25,842 nt of DNA from DATARH01 sp036268075 (GCA_036268075.1 DATAUV010000009.1:1-25842); one strand, 5' to 3'; counted from the stretch's first letter, positions 17,143-25,089 are shown. Program-made: numbers and translations. The notes: generated by a model not told the origin, from the sequence alone.

Positions 17143-18264
17143 TTAGCGAAGGGATACCAGGTTGCCGGGGTGACGCTCGATGCGCCCCGCCAGTTCCAAT
17201 TCCAACAGCAACGTGGCGATCGCGGCTGGAGATAACTGGCATTGGCGCACCAGTTCGTCAACCGCGACCGGGGTCGGCCCCAGTCGTTCGACCAGGAGAT
17301 CGAGGTCTCCGTCGCCGGCCACCGGTGCCGCCGGCGGGGGTATCGCCGGCGCTGCGAACGGCAGGCGCAGGGTGCGCCGCGCGGTCGGCGGCAGCGGCGC
17401 GGCGCCCCACAGCAGGGGGCCTAGCTGGCTCGTGATATCACCCGCGTTTTCGGTCAGCGTCGCGCCGCTGCGCAGCAAATCGTTGGTCCCGCGGCAGCGC
17501 GGGTCGAGCGGCGAGCCCGGCACCGCGAACACCTCGCGCCCCTGTTCGAGCGCGAACCGCGCCGTGATCAGCGACCCCGACCGCGCCGCCGCCTCGACCA
17601 CGACGACGCCCAGCGCCATCCCCGAGATGATGCGGTTGCGGCGCGGGAAATGCCGCGCCTGCGGCTCGGTGCCGACGGGCAGCTCGGCGACGACCGCGCC
17701 GCGCTCGGCGAGCGCCCGGTAGAGGCCGCGATTCTCCTCCGGGTAGACCACATCGGCGCCGCCCGCGACCACCGCGACCGTGCCGGTCTCCAGCGCACCC
17801 GCATGCCCGGCGGCGTCGATGCCCCGCGCCATCCCCGAGATCACGACGATCCCGGCCTCGCCAAGCCCGGCGGCGATGTCGTGCGCCAGCCGCCGCCCGT
17901 TGGCCGACGCATTGCGCGCGCCGACGATCGCGACCATCGGCCGGCGCAGCAATTCGGGGTCGCCGAGCACGGTCAGCACCGGCGGCGCGTCCTCGACCGC
18001 CGCGAGATTGGATGGATACTCGGGCTCGCCCCAGCAAATGAGGCTGGCGCCGACGCGGTCGAGCGCCTTCAGCTCGCGCTCCGCGTCGGCGCGTGGGAAG
18101 GCGCTGAGACCGCGCCGGCCGAGTTGGGGAAGCTGCGCCAGCGCCTCGCCGGCCGAGCCGAAGCGCCGCAGCAGCGCATAGAACGACACCGGCCCGATCG
18201 TGTCGGTCCGGCACAGGCGCAGCCAATCGAGGCGTTCCTGCGGTTCGAGCGCGCGGGCGGGCAG
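17143..18264 (-). CDS. dprA: DNA-processing protein DprA, probable CTG start
   Basis: This 373-residue protein loads RecA onto incoming single-stranded DNA during transformation and is widespread even in species not known to take up DNA. It begins with a SAM-like region (ERLDWLRLCRTDTIGPVSFYALL). The Rossmann-like DprA core follows: VAIVGARNASANGRRLA, VISGMARGIDAAGHAGAL, VVAGGADVVYPEENRGLY and FPRRNRIISGMALGVVVVEA, including GSLITA and VFAVPGSPLDPRCRGTN. A C-terminal winged-helix region (PVAVDELVRQCQLSPAAIATLLLELELAG, in parts) closes the protein. No ATG, GTG or TTG exists in frame between the plsY stop and the homologous part. The best start is a CTG at 18264, six bases after GGGGGAGA. topA follows after 35 bases. 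Confidence 0.9.
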   Translation of the reverse strand: MPARALEPQERLDWLRLCRTDTIGPVSFYALLRRFGSAGEALAQLPQLGRRGLSAFPRADAERELKALDRVGASLICWGEPEYPSNLAAVEDAPPVLTVLGDPELLRRPMVAIVGARNASANGRRLAHDIAAGLGEAGIVVISGMARGIDAAGHAGALETGTVAVVAGGADVVYPEENRGLYRALAERGAVVAELPVGTEPQARHFPRRNRIISGMALGVVVVEAAARSGSLITARFALEQGREVFAVPGSPLDPRCRGTNDLLRSGATLTENAGDITSQLGPLLWGAAPLPPTARRTLRLPFAAPAIPPPAAPVAGDGDLDLLVERLGPTPVAVDELVRQCQLSPAAIATLLLELELAGRIERHPGNLVSLR

Positions 18265-18270
18265 GGCGGT

Positions 18271-18278
18271 TCTCCCCC
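18271..18278 (-). promoter_or_regulatory. Ribosome-binding site pointing to a CTG start of dprA
   Basis: GGGGGAGA on the minus strand is a strong purine-rich site six bases before CTG (18264-18262). No ATG, GTG or TTG lies at a suitable distance in the dprA frame. Confidence 0.5.
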
Positions 18279-18305
18279 AAAGACGCGCAACTATAGGGCG
18301 AGAAC

Positions 18306-18893
18306 TCAGCTCTTTGAAAACGAGATGCGGTTTTCGGTTCCGCCGATCAGGCGGCGGACGTTCTCGTGGTGGCGCAGGACGATGAGGATCGCGATCGCGA
18401 TGATCAGCAGCGTGCGGTGCGAATCGAGGGTGAGCCCGGCGATCACCGCCGACCCGGCCGTCGCGATCAACGTGGCCAGCGACGAATAGCGGAACAGGAT
18501 CCCGGTCAGCAGCCACAGCCCAACCGCAGCCAGCGCCACGGGCCACGACAGCGCGAACAGCACGCCGAGCGCCGTCGCCCCTCCCTTGCCGCCGCGGAAG
18601 CCGAGCCAGACCGGAAACATATGCCCGACCACGACCGCCGCGGCCGCCGCCAGCGCCGCATCCGGCCCCCATAAGGCGCCGATCCACACCGCCACCAACC
18701 CCTTCACCAGGTCGAGCACCAGCGTCGCCGCCGCCAGCGCCTTGTTGCCTGTGCGCAAGACATTGGTCGCCCCGATATTCCCCGACCCGATGGTCCGGAT
18801 GTCGCCGTATCCACAAGCTTTGGTCAGCAGGAGGCCCCAGGGGACCGAACCCAGCAGGTAGCCGATGATCGCGGTGAGGATCGCGCCGGTCAT
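18306..18893 (-). CDS. plsY: Glycerol-3-phosphate acyltransferase PlsY
   Basis: This 195-residue inner-membrane enzyme moves an acyl group from acyl-phosphate to glycerol-3-phosphate, the first step of phospholipid synthesis together with PlsX. The translation has about five hydrophobic segments (for example AILTAIIGYLLGSVPWGLLL and ALAAAAAVVVGHMFPVWLGF). The three conserved loops are visible: IRTIGSGNIGATNVLR, GHMFPVWLGFRGGKGGATAL and LRHHENVRRLIGGTENRI. The length is normal for the family. The ATG at 18893 has only a weak ribosome-binding site. dprA begins about 40 bases after the stop. Upstream, a palindromic repeat of about 125 bases separates it from the pyrB-pyrC pair, so it may have its own promoter or be read through the repeat. 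Confidence 0.95.
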   Translation of the reverse strand: MTGAILTAIIGYLLGSVPWGLLLTKACGYGDIRTIGSGNIGATNVLRTGNKALAAATLVLDLVKGLVAVWIGALWGPDAALAAAAAVVVGHMFPVWLGFRGGKGGATALGVLFALSWPVALAAVGLWLLTGILFRYSSLATLIATAGSAVIAGLTLDSHRTLLIIAIAILIVLRHHENVRRLIGGTENRISFSKS

Positions 18894-18918
18894 CGAGCGG
18901 TCGCCGCCAGGAAATCCT

Positions 18919-19042
18919 CCCCTCTCCGCCCATTGGGGGGAGAGGGAGGGGCCCGTCGCGCCAGCGATGGGAGGGTGAGGTGGATTGACTCAGAGCGTGC
19001 CCACCTCACCCCAGCCCTCTCCCCCCAATGGGCGGAGAGGGG
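18919..19042. repeat. Long inverted repeat between pyrC and plsY
   Basis: The outer arms 18919-18946 and 19015-19042 are perfect 28-base reverse complements, each with its own internal hairpin (CTCTCC...GGAGAG around CCCATTGGGG). A second, inner pair, GGTGAGGTGG (18974-18983) and CCACCTCACC (19001-19010), is also perfect. The left side carries about 20 extra bases between its two arms. It fills most of the 180-base gap between the pyrC stop and plsY start. Repeats of this CCTCACCCCAGCCCTCTCC type are, from memory, common between genes in proteobacterial genomes. Confidence 0.9.
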
Positions 19043-19073
19043 GCATTTCTTTGGACGGATGGCGGCTGTCATT

Positions 19074-20387
19074 CTACGTCCTCTGAAAAATCGTTCGCCC
19101 GTCGACGATCGTGCGGACGACCTGGCCTTGGACCGGGCGGCCGTCGAACGGGGCGTTCTTGGATTTGGAGCGAAGGGCGTCGGTGTTGATGCGCCAGGCC
19201 GCGTCGGGGTCGAAAAGCACCAGATCGGCGGGGGCGCCGACCGCGAGGGTGCCGACATCGAGGCCGAGGATGCGGGCAGGGTTCGCGGTCAGCCGGCGCA
19301 GCACCTCGATCAGGCCGAGGCGGCGGCCGTGGTACAGTTCCAGCGCCAGCGCCAGCAGTGTTTCGAGCCCGACGATGCCATAGCTCGCCGAGGAGAACGG
19401 CAGCCGCTTCGAATCCTGGTCCCACGGCGAATGGTCGCTGGCGATCGCGTCGATCGTGCCGTCGGCGATCCCGTCGGCGACGGCCTGGCGGTCGCTTTCG
19501 GCGCGCAAGGGCGGCGACAGCTTCGCAAATGTGCGGTAGTCGCCGATCGCGGTCTCGTTGAGCACGAAATACGGCGGGGCGGTGTCGCAGGTGACCGGCA
19601 GTCCGGCCGCCTTGGCCTTGCGGATCGCGGCGACGCCTTCCTCGGTCGAGACATGCGCGGCGTGGTAGCGGGCGCCAGTGATCTCGACGAGGCGCAAATC
19701 GCGCTCGAGCATGATGACCTCGGCGAGCGGGGTGATCCCGGCGAGGCCGAGCCTTGTCGCGGTCTCGCCCTCGGTGACCTCGCCGGCGCTGCCGAGCGCG
19801 GGCTCTTCGGGATGTTGAATGACGAGCTGGTCGAAGCTGCGGGCGTAGGACAGCACCCGGCGCATCACCAGCGCGTTGGCGATGGCCTTGACCCCGTCGG
19901 TGAAGCCGACCGCGCCGTTCGCGGCGAGGAGGCCCATCTCGGTCAATTCCTTGCCGGCGAGCCCCTTGGTCGCGGCGGCATAGGTGTGGATCTTGGCGAG
20001 CCGGGCCTCGCGGGCGCGGCGGGCGATGAACTCGACGACCGACACGTCGTCGACCGGCGGGTCGGTGTTGGGGAGGGCCACCATCGTCGTGACCCCGCCC
20101 GCCGCCGCGGCGTGGCCGCCGCTCGCGATCGACTCCATGTGCTCGGCGCCGGGCTCGCGGAGTTGCACGCGCATGTCGACGAGGCCGGGCGCGAGGCAAA
20201 GGCCGGCGCAATCGACGGTTTCCGCGTCGCCCGCTTCGATGTTCGGGGCGAGGGCGGCGATGCGGTCGCCGGTGACGAGCAGATCGCCGGCCGCGTCATG
20301 CCCGCTCGCCGGGTCGATCACGCGGGCGCCGCGGAACAGCAGCTTGCGCCCGCTCATTTGCCCACCGGTCATTTGCCCACTGGTCAT
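19074..20387 (-). CDS. pyrC: Dihydroorotase-like protein, probably inactive (pseudo-DHO)
   Basis: This 437-residue amidohydrolase-fold protein resembles type I dihydroorotase, which closes carbamoyl-aspartate to dihydroorotate. The metal-binding His-x-His is gone: the strand that should read DMHVHLREPG reads DMRVQLREPG (Arg73, Gln75). Other parts are kept: VIQHPEEP, YHAAHVSTEEG and IASDHSPWDQDSKRLPF. This matches the inactive DHO beside pyrB known in Pseudomonas (PyrC'), needed for assembly of the aspartate transcarbamoylase complex. Its ATG at 20387 overlaps the pyrB TGA as ATGA, so the two are translationally coupled. The N terminus has three ATGs in 31 bases within a 15-base tandem repeat. 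A working pyrC must then exist elsewhere in the genome. Confidence 0.9.
   Translation of the reverse strand: MTSGQMTGGQMSGRKLLFRGARVIDPASGHDAAGDLLVTGDRIAALAPNIEAGDAETVDCAGLCLAPGLVDMRVQLREPGAEHMESIASGGHAAAAGGVTTMVALPNTDPPVDDVSVVEFIARRAREARLAKIHTYAAATKGLAGKELTEMGLLAANGAVGFTDGVKAIANALVMRRVLSYARSFDQLVIQHPEEPALGSAGEVTEGETATRLGLAGITPLAEVIMLERDLRLVEITGARYHAAHVSTEEGVAAIRKAKAAGLPVTCDTAPPYFVLNETAIGDYRTFAKLSPPLRAESDRQAVADGIADGTIDAIASDHSPWDQDSKRLPFSSASYGIVGLETLLALALELYHGRRLGLIEVLRRLTANPARILGLDVGTLAVGAPADLVLFDPDAAWRINTDALRSKSKNAPFDGRPVQGQVVRTIVDGRTIFQRT
20358..20387 (-). repeat. 15-bp tandem repeat containing the pyrC start codon
   Basis: On the minus strand ATGACCAGTGGGCAA is followed by ATGACCGGTGGGCAA and then a third ATG at 20357. 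One base differs between the units. The repeat encodes MTSGQMTGGQM and places a GTGGG run before the second and third ATG. Confidence 0.85.
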
Positions 20388-21343
20388 TTCAGCGCCGGCC
20401 CGTTGGTGTCGCCGCGGTCCTGGCCGAGGATTTCGAGGCAGGCCATCCGCACCGCGACCCCCATCTCGACCTGCTGGCGGATGAGGCTGCGGTCGATGTC
20501 GTCGGCGATCTCTCTGCCGATTTCGACGCCGCGGTTCATCGGCCCCGGATGCATGATGAGGGCATCGGGCTTGGCCAATTTGAGCTTGTCGTAGTCGAGC
20601 CCGAAGAAGTGGAAATACTCGCGCGTCGACGGCACGAACGAGCCGTGCATGCGCTCCAATTGCAGGCGCAGCATCATCACGATGTCGACGCCCTTGAGCC
20701 CCTCTTCCATGTCGTGAAAGACCTCGACGCCGAGCCGCTCGACCGCGGCGGGCAAAAGCGTGCGCGGCGCGACGACCCTGACGCGGGCGCCCATCACGTT
20801 GAGGAGGGCGATGTTCGAGCGCGCGACCCGGCTGTGCAGCACGTCGCCGCAGATCGCCACGGTGAGCCCGCCGAGCTTCCCCTTGCGGCGGCGGATCGTC
20901 AGCGCGTCGAGGAGGGCCTGGGTCGGGTGCTCGTGGCTGCCGTCGCCGGCGTTGATGACGGCGCAATCGACCTTTTCCGAGAGGAGCTGCACCGCGCCCG
21001 ATTCGGGGTGGCGCACGACCAGCACGTCTGGGTGCATCGCGTTCAAGGTCATCGCGGTGTCGATCAGCGTCTCGCCCTTTTTCATCGAGCTGACCGCGAC
21101 CGCCATGTTGATGACGTCGGCGCCGAGCCGCTTGCCGGCGACCTCGAACGAGGTGCGGGTGCGGGTCGAGTTCTCGAAAAAGCAGTTGATCAGCGTCCGC
21201 CCGCGCAGCGTCGCCTTCTTTTTCTCGGCCTGGCGGCTCAGCTCGACATAGGTATCGGCGCGGTCGAGGACATGGTTGATGTCGCCCGGCGTCAGCCCCT
21301 CGATACCGAGAAGATGCCGGTGGCGAAAATCGTGTTCCTGCAT
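20384..21343 (-). CDS. pyrB: Aspartate carbamoyltransferase catalytic subunit
   Basis: This 319-residue cytoplasmic enzyme joins carbamoyl phosphate and aspartate, the first committed step of pyrimidine synthesis. The carbamoyl-phosphate loop FFENSTRTRTSFEVAGKRLG (residues about 55-74) carries the S-T-R-T-R-T motif. The 80s loop has SSMKKGETL with the catalytic Ser and Lys. VVRHPESGA, NAGDGSHEHPTQALLDA and the C-terminal MHPGPMNRGVEI are also typical. The start is the ATG at 21343, where homology begins (MQEHDFRHRHLLGIEGL); the open frame runs further up to 21616 across the repeat region, which is not coding. The downstream pseudo-dihydroorotase overlaps by four bases. No pyrI-like regulatory subunit is present here. 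Confidence 0.97.
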   Translation of the reverse strand: MQEHDFRHRHLLGIEGLTPGDINHVLDRADTYVELSRQAEKKKATLRGRTLINCFFENSTRTRTSFEVAGKRLGADVINMAVAVSSMKKGETLIDTAMTLNAMHPDVLVVRHPESGAVQLLSEKVDCAVINAGDGSHEHPTQALLDALTIRRRKGKLGGLTVAICGDVLHSRVARSNIALLNVMGARVRVVAPRTLLPAAVERLGVEVFHDMEEGLKGVDIVMMLRLQLERMHGSFVPSTREYFHFFGLDYDKLKLAKPDALIMHPGPMNRGVEIGREIADDIDRSLIRQQVEMGVAVRMACLEILGQDRGDTNGPALK

Positions 21344-21457
21344 AAGCCCGGGATCATAGGGAGGGGGGTTAGGCGCAGCAAGGGCGGCTCCGAACCGGCT
21401 TGGATTCCAGGCGATCCGGCATCGTTCGTCCGCGGGGAAGGTGCCGGCGATTCGGTT

Positions 21458-21565
21458 TGAAGGAACGCGGGCGTCCCGCCCGCTTTTTTTGGTTGAAGGA
21501 ACGCGGGCGTCCCGCCCGCTTTTTTTGGCGCCTGCGAAGAGCGGGCGGGACGCCCGCGCTCCTTT
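21458..21565. repeat. Two exact 36-bp tandem hairpin units plus an inverted third copy
   Basis: Units 21458-21493 and 21494-21529 are identical. Each holds the hairpin GCGGGCG-TCC-CGCCCGC followed by seven T on the plus strand, the form of an intrinsic terminator. A third copy lies inverted at 21541-21565 with one base changed. The same palindrome family occurs at 2216-2308. The cluster lies between divergent pyrB and the MFS gene; the rest of this 289-base gap (21344-21632) shows nothing else I can name. Confidence 0.9.
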
Positions 21566-21632
21566 GCCGGCGTGGACGCTGCCATACTGGGTGCAGCGTT
21601 GACGGCTCCGCGGCATCCCCTATCGTGCGGAA

Positions 21633-22859
21633 ATGTCCGCGCCTTCCGCGATCGCCGCGCCGCAGCCGAATTCCCGGCGCATCGTCTTCATGCTGGCGGG
21701 GTGCCAGGCGCTGGCGATGACCAGCATGAGCATCCTCGCGACCGTCGCGGCGATCATCGGCAACCTCCTCGCGGCGGACAAGGCGCTGTCGACGCTGCCG
21801 GTGGCGTTGCAGATGACCGGGATGATGTCGGCGACGATTCCCGCGGCGCTGCTGATGGCGCGGGTCGGCCGGCGGCGGGGCTTCTGGACCGGCTCGGCGC
21901 TCGGCGCGACCGGCGGGGTGGTGGCGGGTCTCGCCTGCTGGGCCGCGTCGTTTCCGCTGTTCTGCGTCGGCACCTTCCTGATCGGGTGCTCGAACGGGTT
22001 TGCCCAACAGTATCGTTTCGCCGCCGCCGAGGCCGCCGACGACAGGTTCCGCTCGAAGGCGATCTCGCTGGTGCTGGCGGGCGGGGTCATCTCCGGGACG
22101 TTCGGGCCGGAATTTGCCCAGTGGTCGCGCGACCTGTTCGCGCCGGCGCTGTTCGCCGGCTGTTTTGCGATGGTGGTCGTGTTGCAGGGGGCGGCGGCGA
22201 CGCTGCTCTATTTCACGACGCTGCCCCCACCTCCGCCGCGCGGCCAAATTCGCGGGGTCGGGCGGCCCCTGACCACGATCATCGCCCAGCCGATCTTCAT
22301 CGTCGCCTTGCTCTCCGGGATGATCGGGTACGGCGTCATGTCGCTGGTGATGACCGCGACGCCGATCGCGATGATCGGTTGCGGCTTTATGTTTCCGGAC
22401 GCGGCGCTGGTGATCCAGTGGCACATCCTCGGCATGTACGCGCCGAGCTTTTTCACCGGGCACCTGATCGTGCGATTCGGGCTGGTGCGGGTGATGGGCG
22501 CCGGGGCCGCGCTGCTGCTCGTCTGCTGCGGCATCAACCTCGCCGGCATGGCCGAGGGCAATTTCTGGGCGGCCAACATGCTGCTCGGGGTCGGGTGGAA
22601 CTTCCTCTTCATCGGCGCGACGACTCTCCTGACCCGCGCCTACCGGCCGGAAGAGCGCGCCAAGGTGCAGGCATTCAACGATTTCATGATCTTCGGCATC
22701 TCGACCGTGTCGTCGTTCTCGTCGGGCGCGCTGCTGGCCGGGTTCGGCTGGGCGACGGTGCAGTACGCGGTGCTGCCGGCGGTGGCGGTCGCGACGGCGG
22801 CGGTGGTGTGGCTGCGGCTCCAGGCCGGACGCGCCGAGCCGCAATACGCGGGGCTTTAG
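21633..22859 (+). CDS. MFS transporter
   Basis: This 408-residue inner-membrane protein has about twelve hydrophobic segments in two halves, separated by a cytoplasmic loop with a proline run (TTLPPPPPRGQIRGVGRP, near residue 200). The conserved major facilitator loop between helices 2 and 3 appears as ALLMARVGRRRGFWTG. The protein begins with an Ala/Pro-rich cytoplasmic tail before the first helix (RIVFMLAGCQALAMTSMSI). It is likely a proton-driven exporter or importer; the substrate cannot be told. The ATG at 21633 follows shortly after the repeat cluster, so its promoter must lie in about 65 bases, or it is read from further up through terminator-like hairpins. A good terminator overlaps its stop codon. 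Confidence 0.87.
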   Translation: MSAPSAIAAPQPNSRRIVFMLAGCQALAMTSMSILATVAAIIGNLLAADKALSTLPVALQMTGMMSATIPAALLMARVGRRRGFWTGSALGATGGVVAGLACWAASFPLFCVGTFLIGCSNGFAQQYRFAAAEAADDRFRSKAISLVLAGGVISGTFGPEFAQWSRDLFAPALFAGCFAMVVVLQGAAATLLYFTTLPPPPPRGQIRGVGRPLTTIIAQPIFIVALLSGMIGYGVMSLVMTATPIAMIGCGFMFPDAALVIQWHILGMYAPSFFTGHLIVRFGLVRVMGAGAALLLVCCGINLAGMAEGNFWAANMLLGVGWNFLFIGATTLLTRAYRPEERAKVQAFNDFMIFGISTVSSFSSGALLAGFGWATVQYAVLPAVAVATAAVVWLRLQAGRAEPQYAGL

Positions 22860-22882
22860 GCAACCGGAAGGTGCGGTTGCCT
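22858..22882 (+). terminator. Intrinsic terminator of the MFS gene
   Basis: AGGCAACCG (22858-22866) pairs perfectly with CGGTTGCCT (22874-22882) around a seven-base loop, followed by CTTTGTT. The stem starts within the TAG stop codon. Confidence 0.65.
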
Positions 22883-22995
22883 CTTTGTTGCGCTTCTGGC
22901 ATGGTTTGCCGGTTCTGACCTGCCCCCCTGTCGCGCCTCGGCCGCGCCGCTCGTGGGCAGGTTTTTTCTACGTTCGATCGAGGGGAATTCTGCCG

Positions 22996-25089
22996 ATGTC
23001 AGCGGCCTATTATTTGATCTTCGCGTGCGGCGTCATCGCGTTGCTCTACGGGCTGGTCACCAGCCGCAGCGTGCTGGCGTCCGATGCCGGATCGGCCCGG
23101 ATGCAGGAGATTTCGAGGGCCGTCCAGGTCGGCGCCCAGGCCTACCTCAACCGCCAATACCGGGCCATCGCCGTCGTCGGCATCGTGATCCTGATCGTGC
23201 TGTGGGTGACGCTCGGCTGGCGGGTCGCGCTCGGCTATCTGATCGGCGCGGTGCTGTCGGGCGCGGCCGGGTATATCGGCATGAACGTGTCGGTGCGCTC
23301 GAACGTGCGCACGGCGCAGGCGGCGCGCCGGGGGCTCGCCGCGGGGCTCGACATCGCCTTCAAGGCGGGTGCGGTGACGGGGCTGCTCGTCGTCGGCCTC
23401 GGCATCCTCGGGGTCGGGGTCTATTACTGGTTCCTGCGCCAGACGATGCCCGGCGACGATCTGCGTCCGGTGTTGGAGGCGATGGTCGGCCTCGGCTTCG
23501 GCGCGTCGCTCATTTCGATCTTCGCCCGTCTCGGCGGCGGCATCTTCACCAAGGGCGCCGATGTCGGCGCCGACATCGTCGGCAAGGTCGAGGCCGGCAT
23601 CCCCGAGGACGATCCCCGCAACCCCGCCGTCATCGCCGACAATGTCGGCGACAATGTCGGCGACTGCGCGGGCATGGCGGCGGACCTCTTCGAGACCTAT
23701 GCGGTCACGATCGTCGCGACGATGCTGCTCGCCAACATCTTCTTCGCCCCGCCGCTGCGCGACACGATCATGCTGCTGCCGCTGTCGATCGGCGCGGTGT
23801 GCATCGTGACCTCGGTGATCGGCACCTTCTTCGTCCGGCTCGGCGCCGACCAGGGCATCATGAAGGCGCTCTACAAGGGCCTCATCGCGACCGGCATCCT
23901 GTCGATCCTCGCGATCGCCGCGGTGGTCGGCTGGCTCGTCGGGTTCCAGGTCAAGATGCCGATGGGGGCGGGCACGCTGACCGGCTGCGACGTCTTGGCC
24001 TGCGCGGTCGTCGGGCTGGTGGTGACAGGGCTCATCGTCTGGATCACCGAATACTACACCTCGACCGAATACCGGCCGGTGCGCAGCATCGCGCAGAGCT
24101 CCACGACCGGCGACGGCACCAACGTGATCCAGGGCCTCGCCATATCGATGGAGGCGACGGCGCTGCCGGTGCTGGTGATCTGCGTCGGCATCATCGTGTC
24201 GTACCTGGTCGCGGGCCTCTTCGGCATCGCGCTGGCGGCGACGACGATGCTGGCGCTCGCCGGCATGATCGTCGCGCTGGATGCGTACGGTCCCGTCACC
24301 GACAACGCCGGCGGCATCGCCGAGATGGCGGACCTGCCGGCCGAGGTGCGCAAGACCACCGACGCGCTCGACGCGGTCGGCAACACGACGAAGGCGGTCA
24401 CCAAGGGCTATGCGATCGGTTCGGCCGGCCTTGCCTCGCTGGTGCTGTTCGCGGCCTATACCGAGGATCTGGCCCACTACTTCCCGAAGCTGCAGGTGCA
24501 TTTCAACCTGCAGGACCCGTACGTCGTGATCGGGCTCTTCCTCGGCGGCCTGTTGCCGTACCTGTTCGGCGCGATGGGCATGACCGCGGTGGGCCGCGCC
24601 GCGGGCTCCGTCGTCAACGAGGTGCGGCGCCAGTTCCGCGAGATCCCGGGCATCATGGCCGGCACCGCAAAGCCCGATTACGGCCGCGCCGTCGACCTGC
24701 TGACCAAGGCCGCGATCCGCGAGATGATCATCCCGTCGCTCTTACCGGTGGCGGCGCCGATCGTTCTCTACATCGTCATCTCGCTGGTCGCCGGCCAGGC
24801 GGCCGGGTTCAGCGCGCTCGGGGCGATGCTGCTCGGCACGATCGTGACGGGGCTTTTCGTCGCGATCTCGATGACCTCGGGCGGCGGCGCCTGGGACAAC
24901 GCCAAGAAATACATCGAGGAAGGCCATCACGGCGGCAAAGGTTCCGACGCCCACAAGGCGGCGGTGACCGGCGACACCGTCGGCGACCCCTACAAGGACA
25001 CGGCGGGTCCCGCGGTCAACCCGATGATCAAGATCACCAACATCGTCGCGCTGTTGCTGCTGGCGATCCTGGCGGTCTGGAGCCACTGA
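22996..25089 (+). CDS. hppA: K+-independent membrane-bound H+-translocating pyrophosphatase
   Basis: This 697-residue integral membrane pump couples pyrophosphate hydrolysis to proton export across the inner membrane. The translation has about sixteen hydrophobic segments. The substrate motifs are present: GADVGADIVGKVEAGIPEDD followed by NPAVIADNVGDNVGDCAGM (about residues 190-225), and, near the C terminus, DNAKKYIEEG and GDTVGDPYKDTAGPAVNP. Potassium dependence is set by the GNTT motif: here GNTTKAVTKG has Lys466 and Thr469, the signature of the K+-independent subfamily, like the Rhodospirillum rubrum enzyme. The frame is open further upstream, but the ATG at 22996, with AGGGGA about nine bases before it, begins the first membrane helix. 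It is convergent with bamE. Confidence 0.96.
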   Translation: MSAAYYLIFACGVIALLYGLVTSRSVLASDAGSARMQEISRAVQVGAQAYLNRQYRAIAVVGIVILIVLWVTLGWRVALGYLIGAVLSGAAGYIGMNVSVRSNVRTAQAARRGLAAGLDIAFKAGAVTGLLVVGLGILGVGVYYWFLRQTMPGDDLRPVLEAMVGLGFGASLISIFARLGGGIFTKGADVGADIVGKVEAGIPEDDPRNPAVIADNVGDNVGDCAGMAADLFETYAVTIVATMLLANIFFAPPLRDTIMLLPLSIGAVCIVTSVIGTFFVRLGADQGIMKALYKGLIATGILSILAIAAVVGWLVGFQVKMPMGAGTLTGCDVLACAVVGLVVTGLIVWITEYYTSTEYRPVRSIAQSSTTGDGTNVIQGLAISMEATALPVLVICVGIIVSYLVAGLFGIALAATTMLALAGMIVALDAYGPVTDNAGGIAEMADLPAEVRKTTDALDAVGNTTKAVTKGYAIGSAGLASLVLFAAYTEDLAHYFPKLQVHFNLQDPYVVIGLFLGGLLPYLFGAMGMTAVGRAAGSVVNEVRRQFREIPGIMAGTAKPDYGRAVDLLTKAAIREMIIPSLLPVAAPIVLYIVISLVAGQAAGFSALGAMLLGTIVTGLFVAISMTSGGGAWDNAKKYIEEGHHGGKGSDAHKAAVTGDTVGDPYKDTAGPAVNPMIKITNIVALLLLAILAVWSH

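Noticed and set aside
17143..18933. A 596-codon frame read as one long protein over plsY and dprA
   Set aside because: The upstream third is out of frame with the clear plsY gene and has only shadow composition. DprA homology begins near 18240.
19074..20966. A longer 630-codon version of the pyrC-like frame
   Set aside because: The first part is the shadow of pyrB. The protein with homology starts at the ATG overlapping the pyrB stop.
21292..21616. Repetitive peptides such as KKSGRDARVPS encoded across the repeat cluster upstream of pyrB
   Set aside because: These come from translating the 36-bp palindromic repeats. PyrB homology starts at 21343 and nothing indicates that the repeat region is translated.
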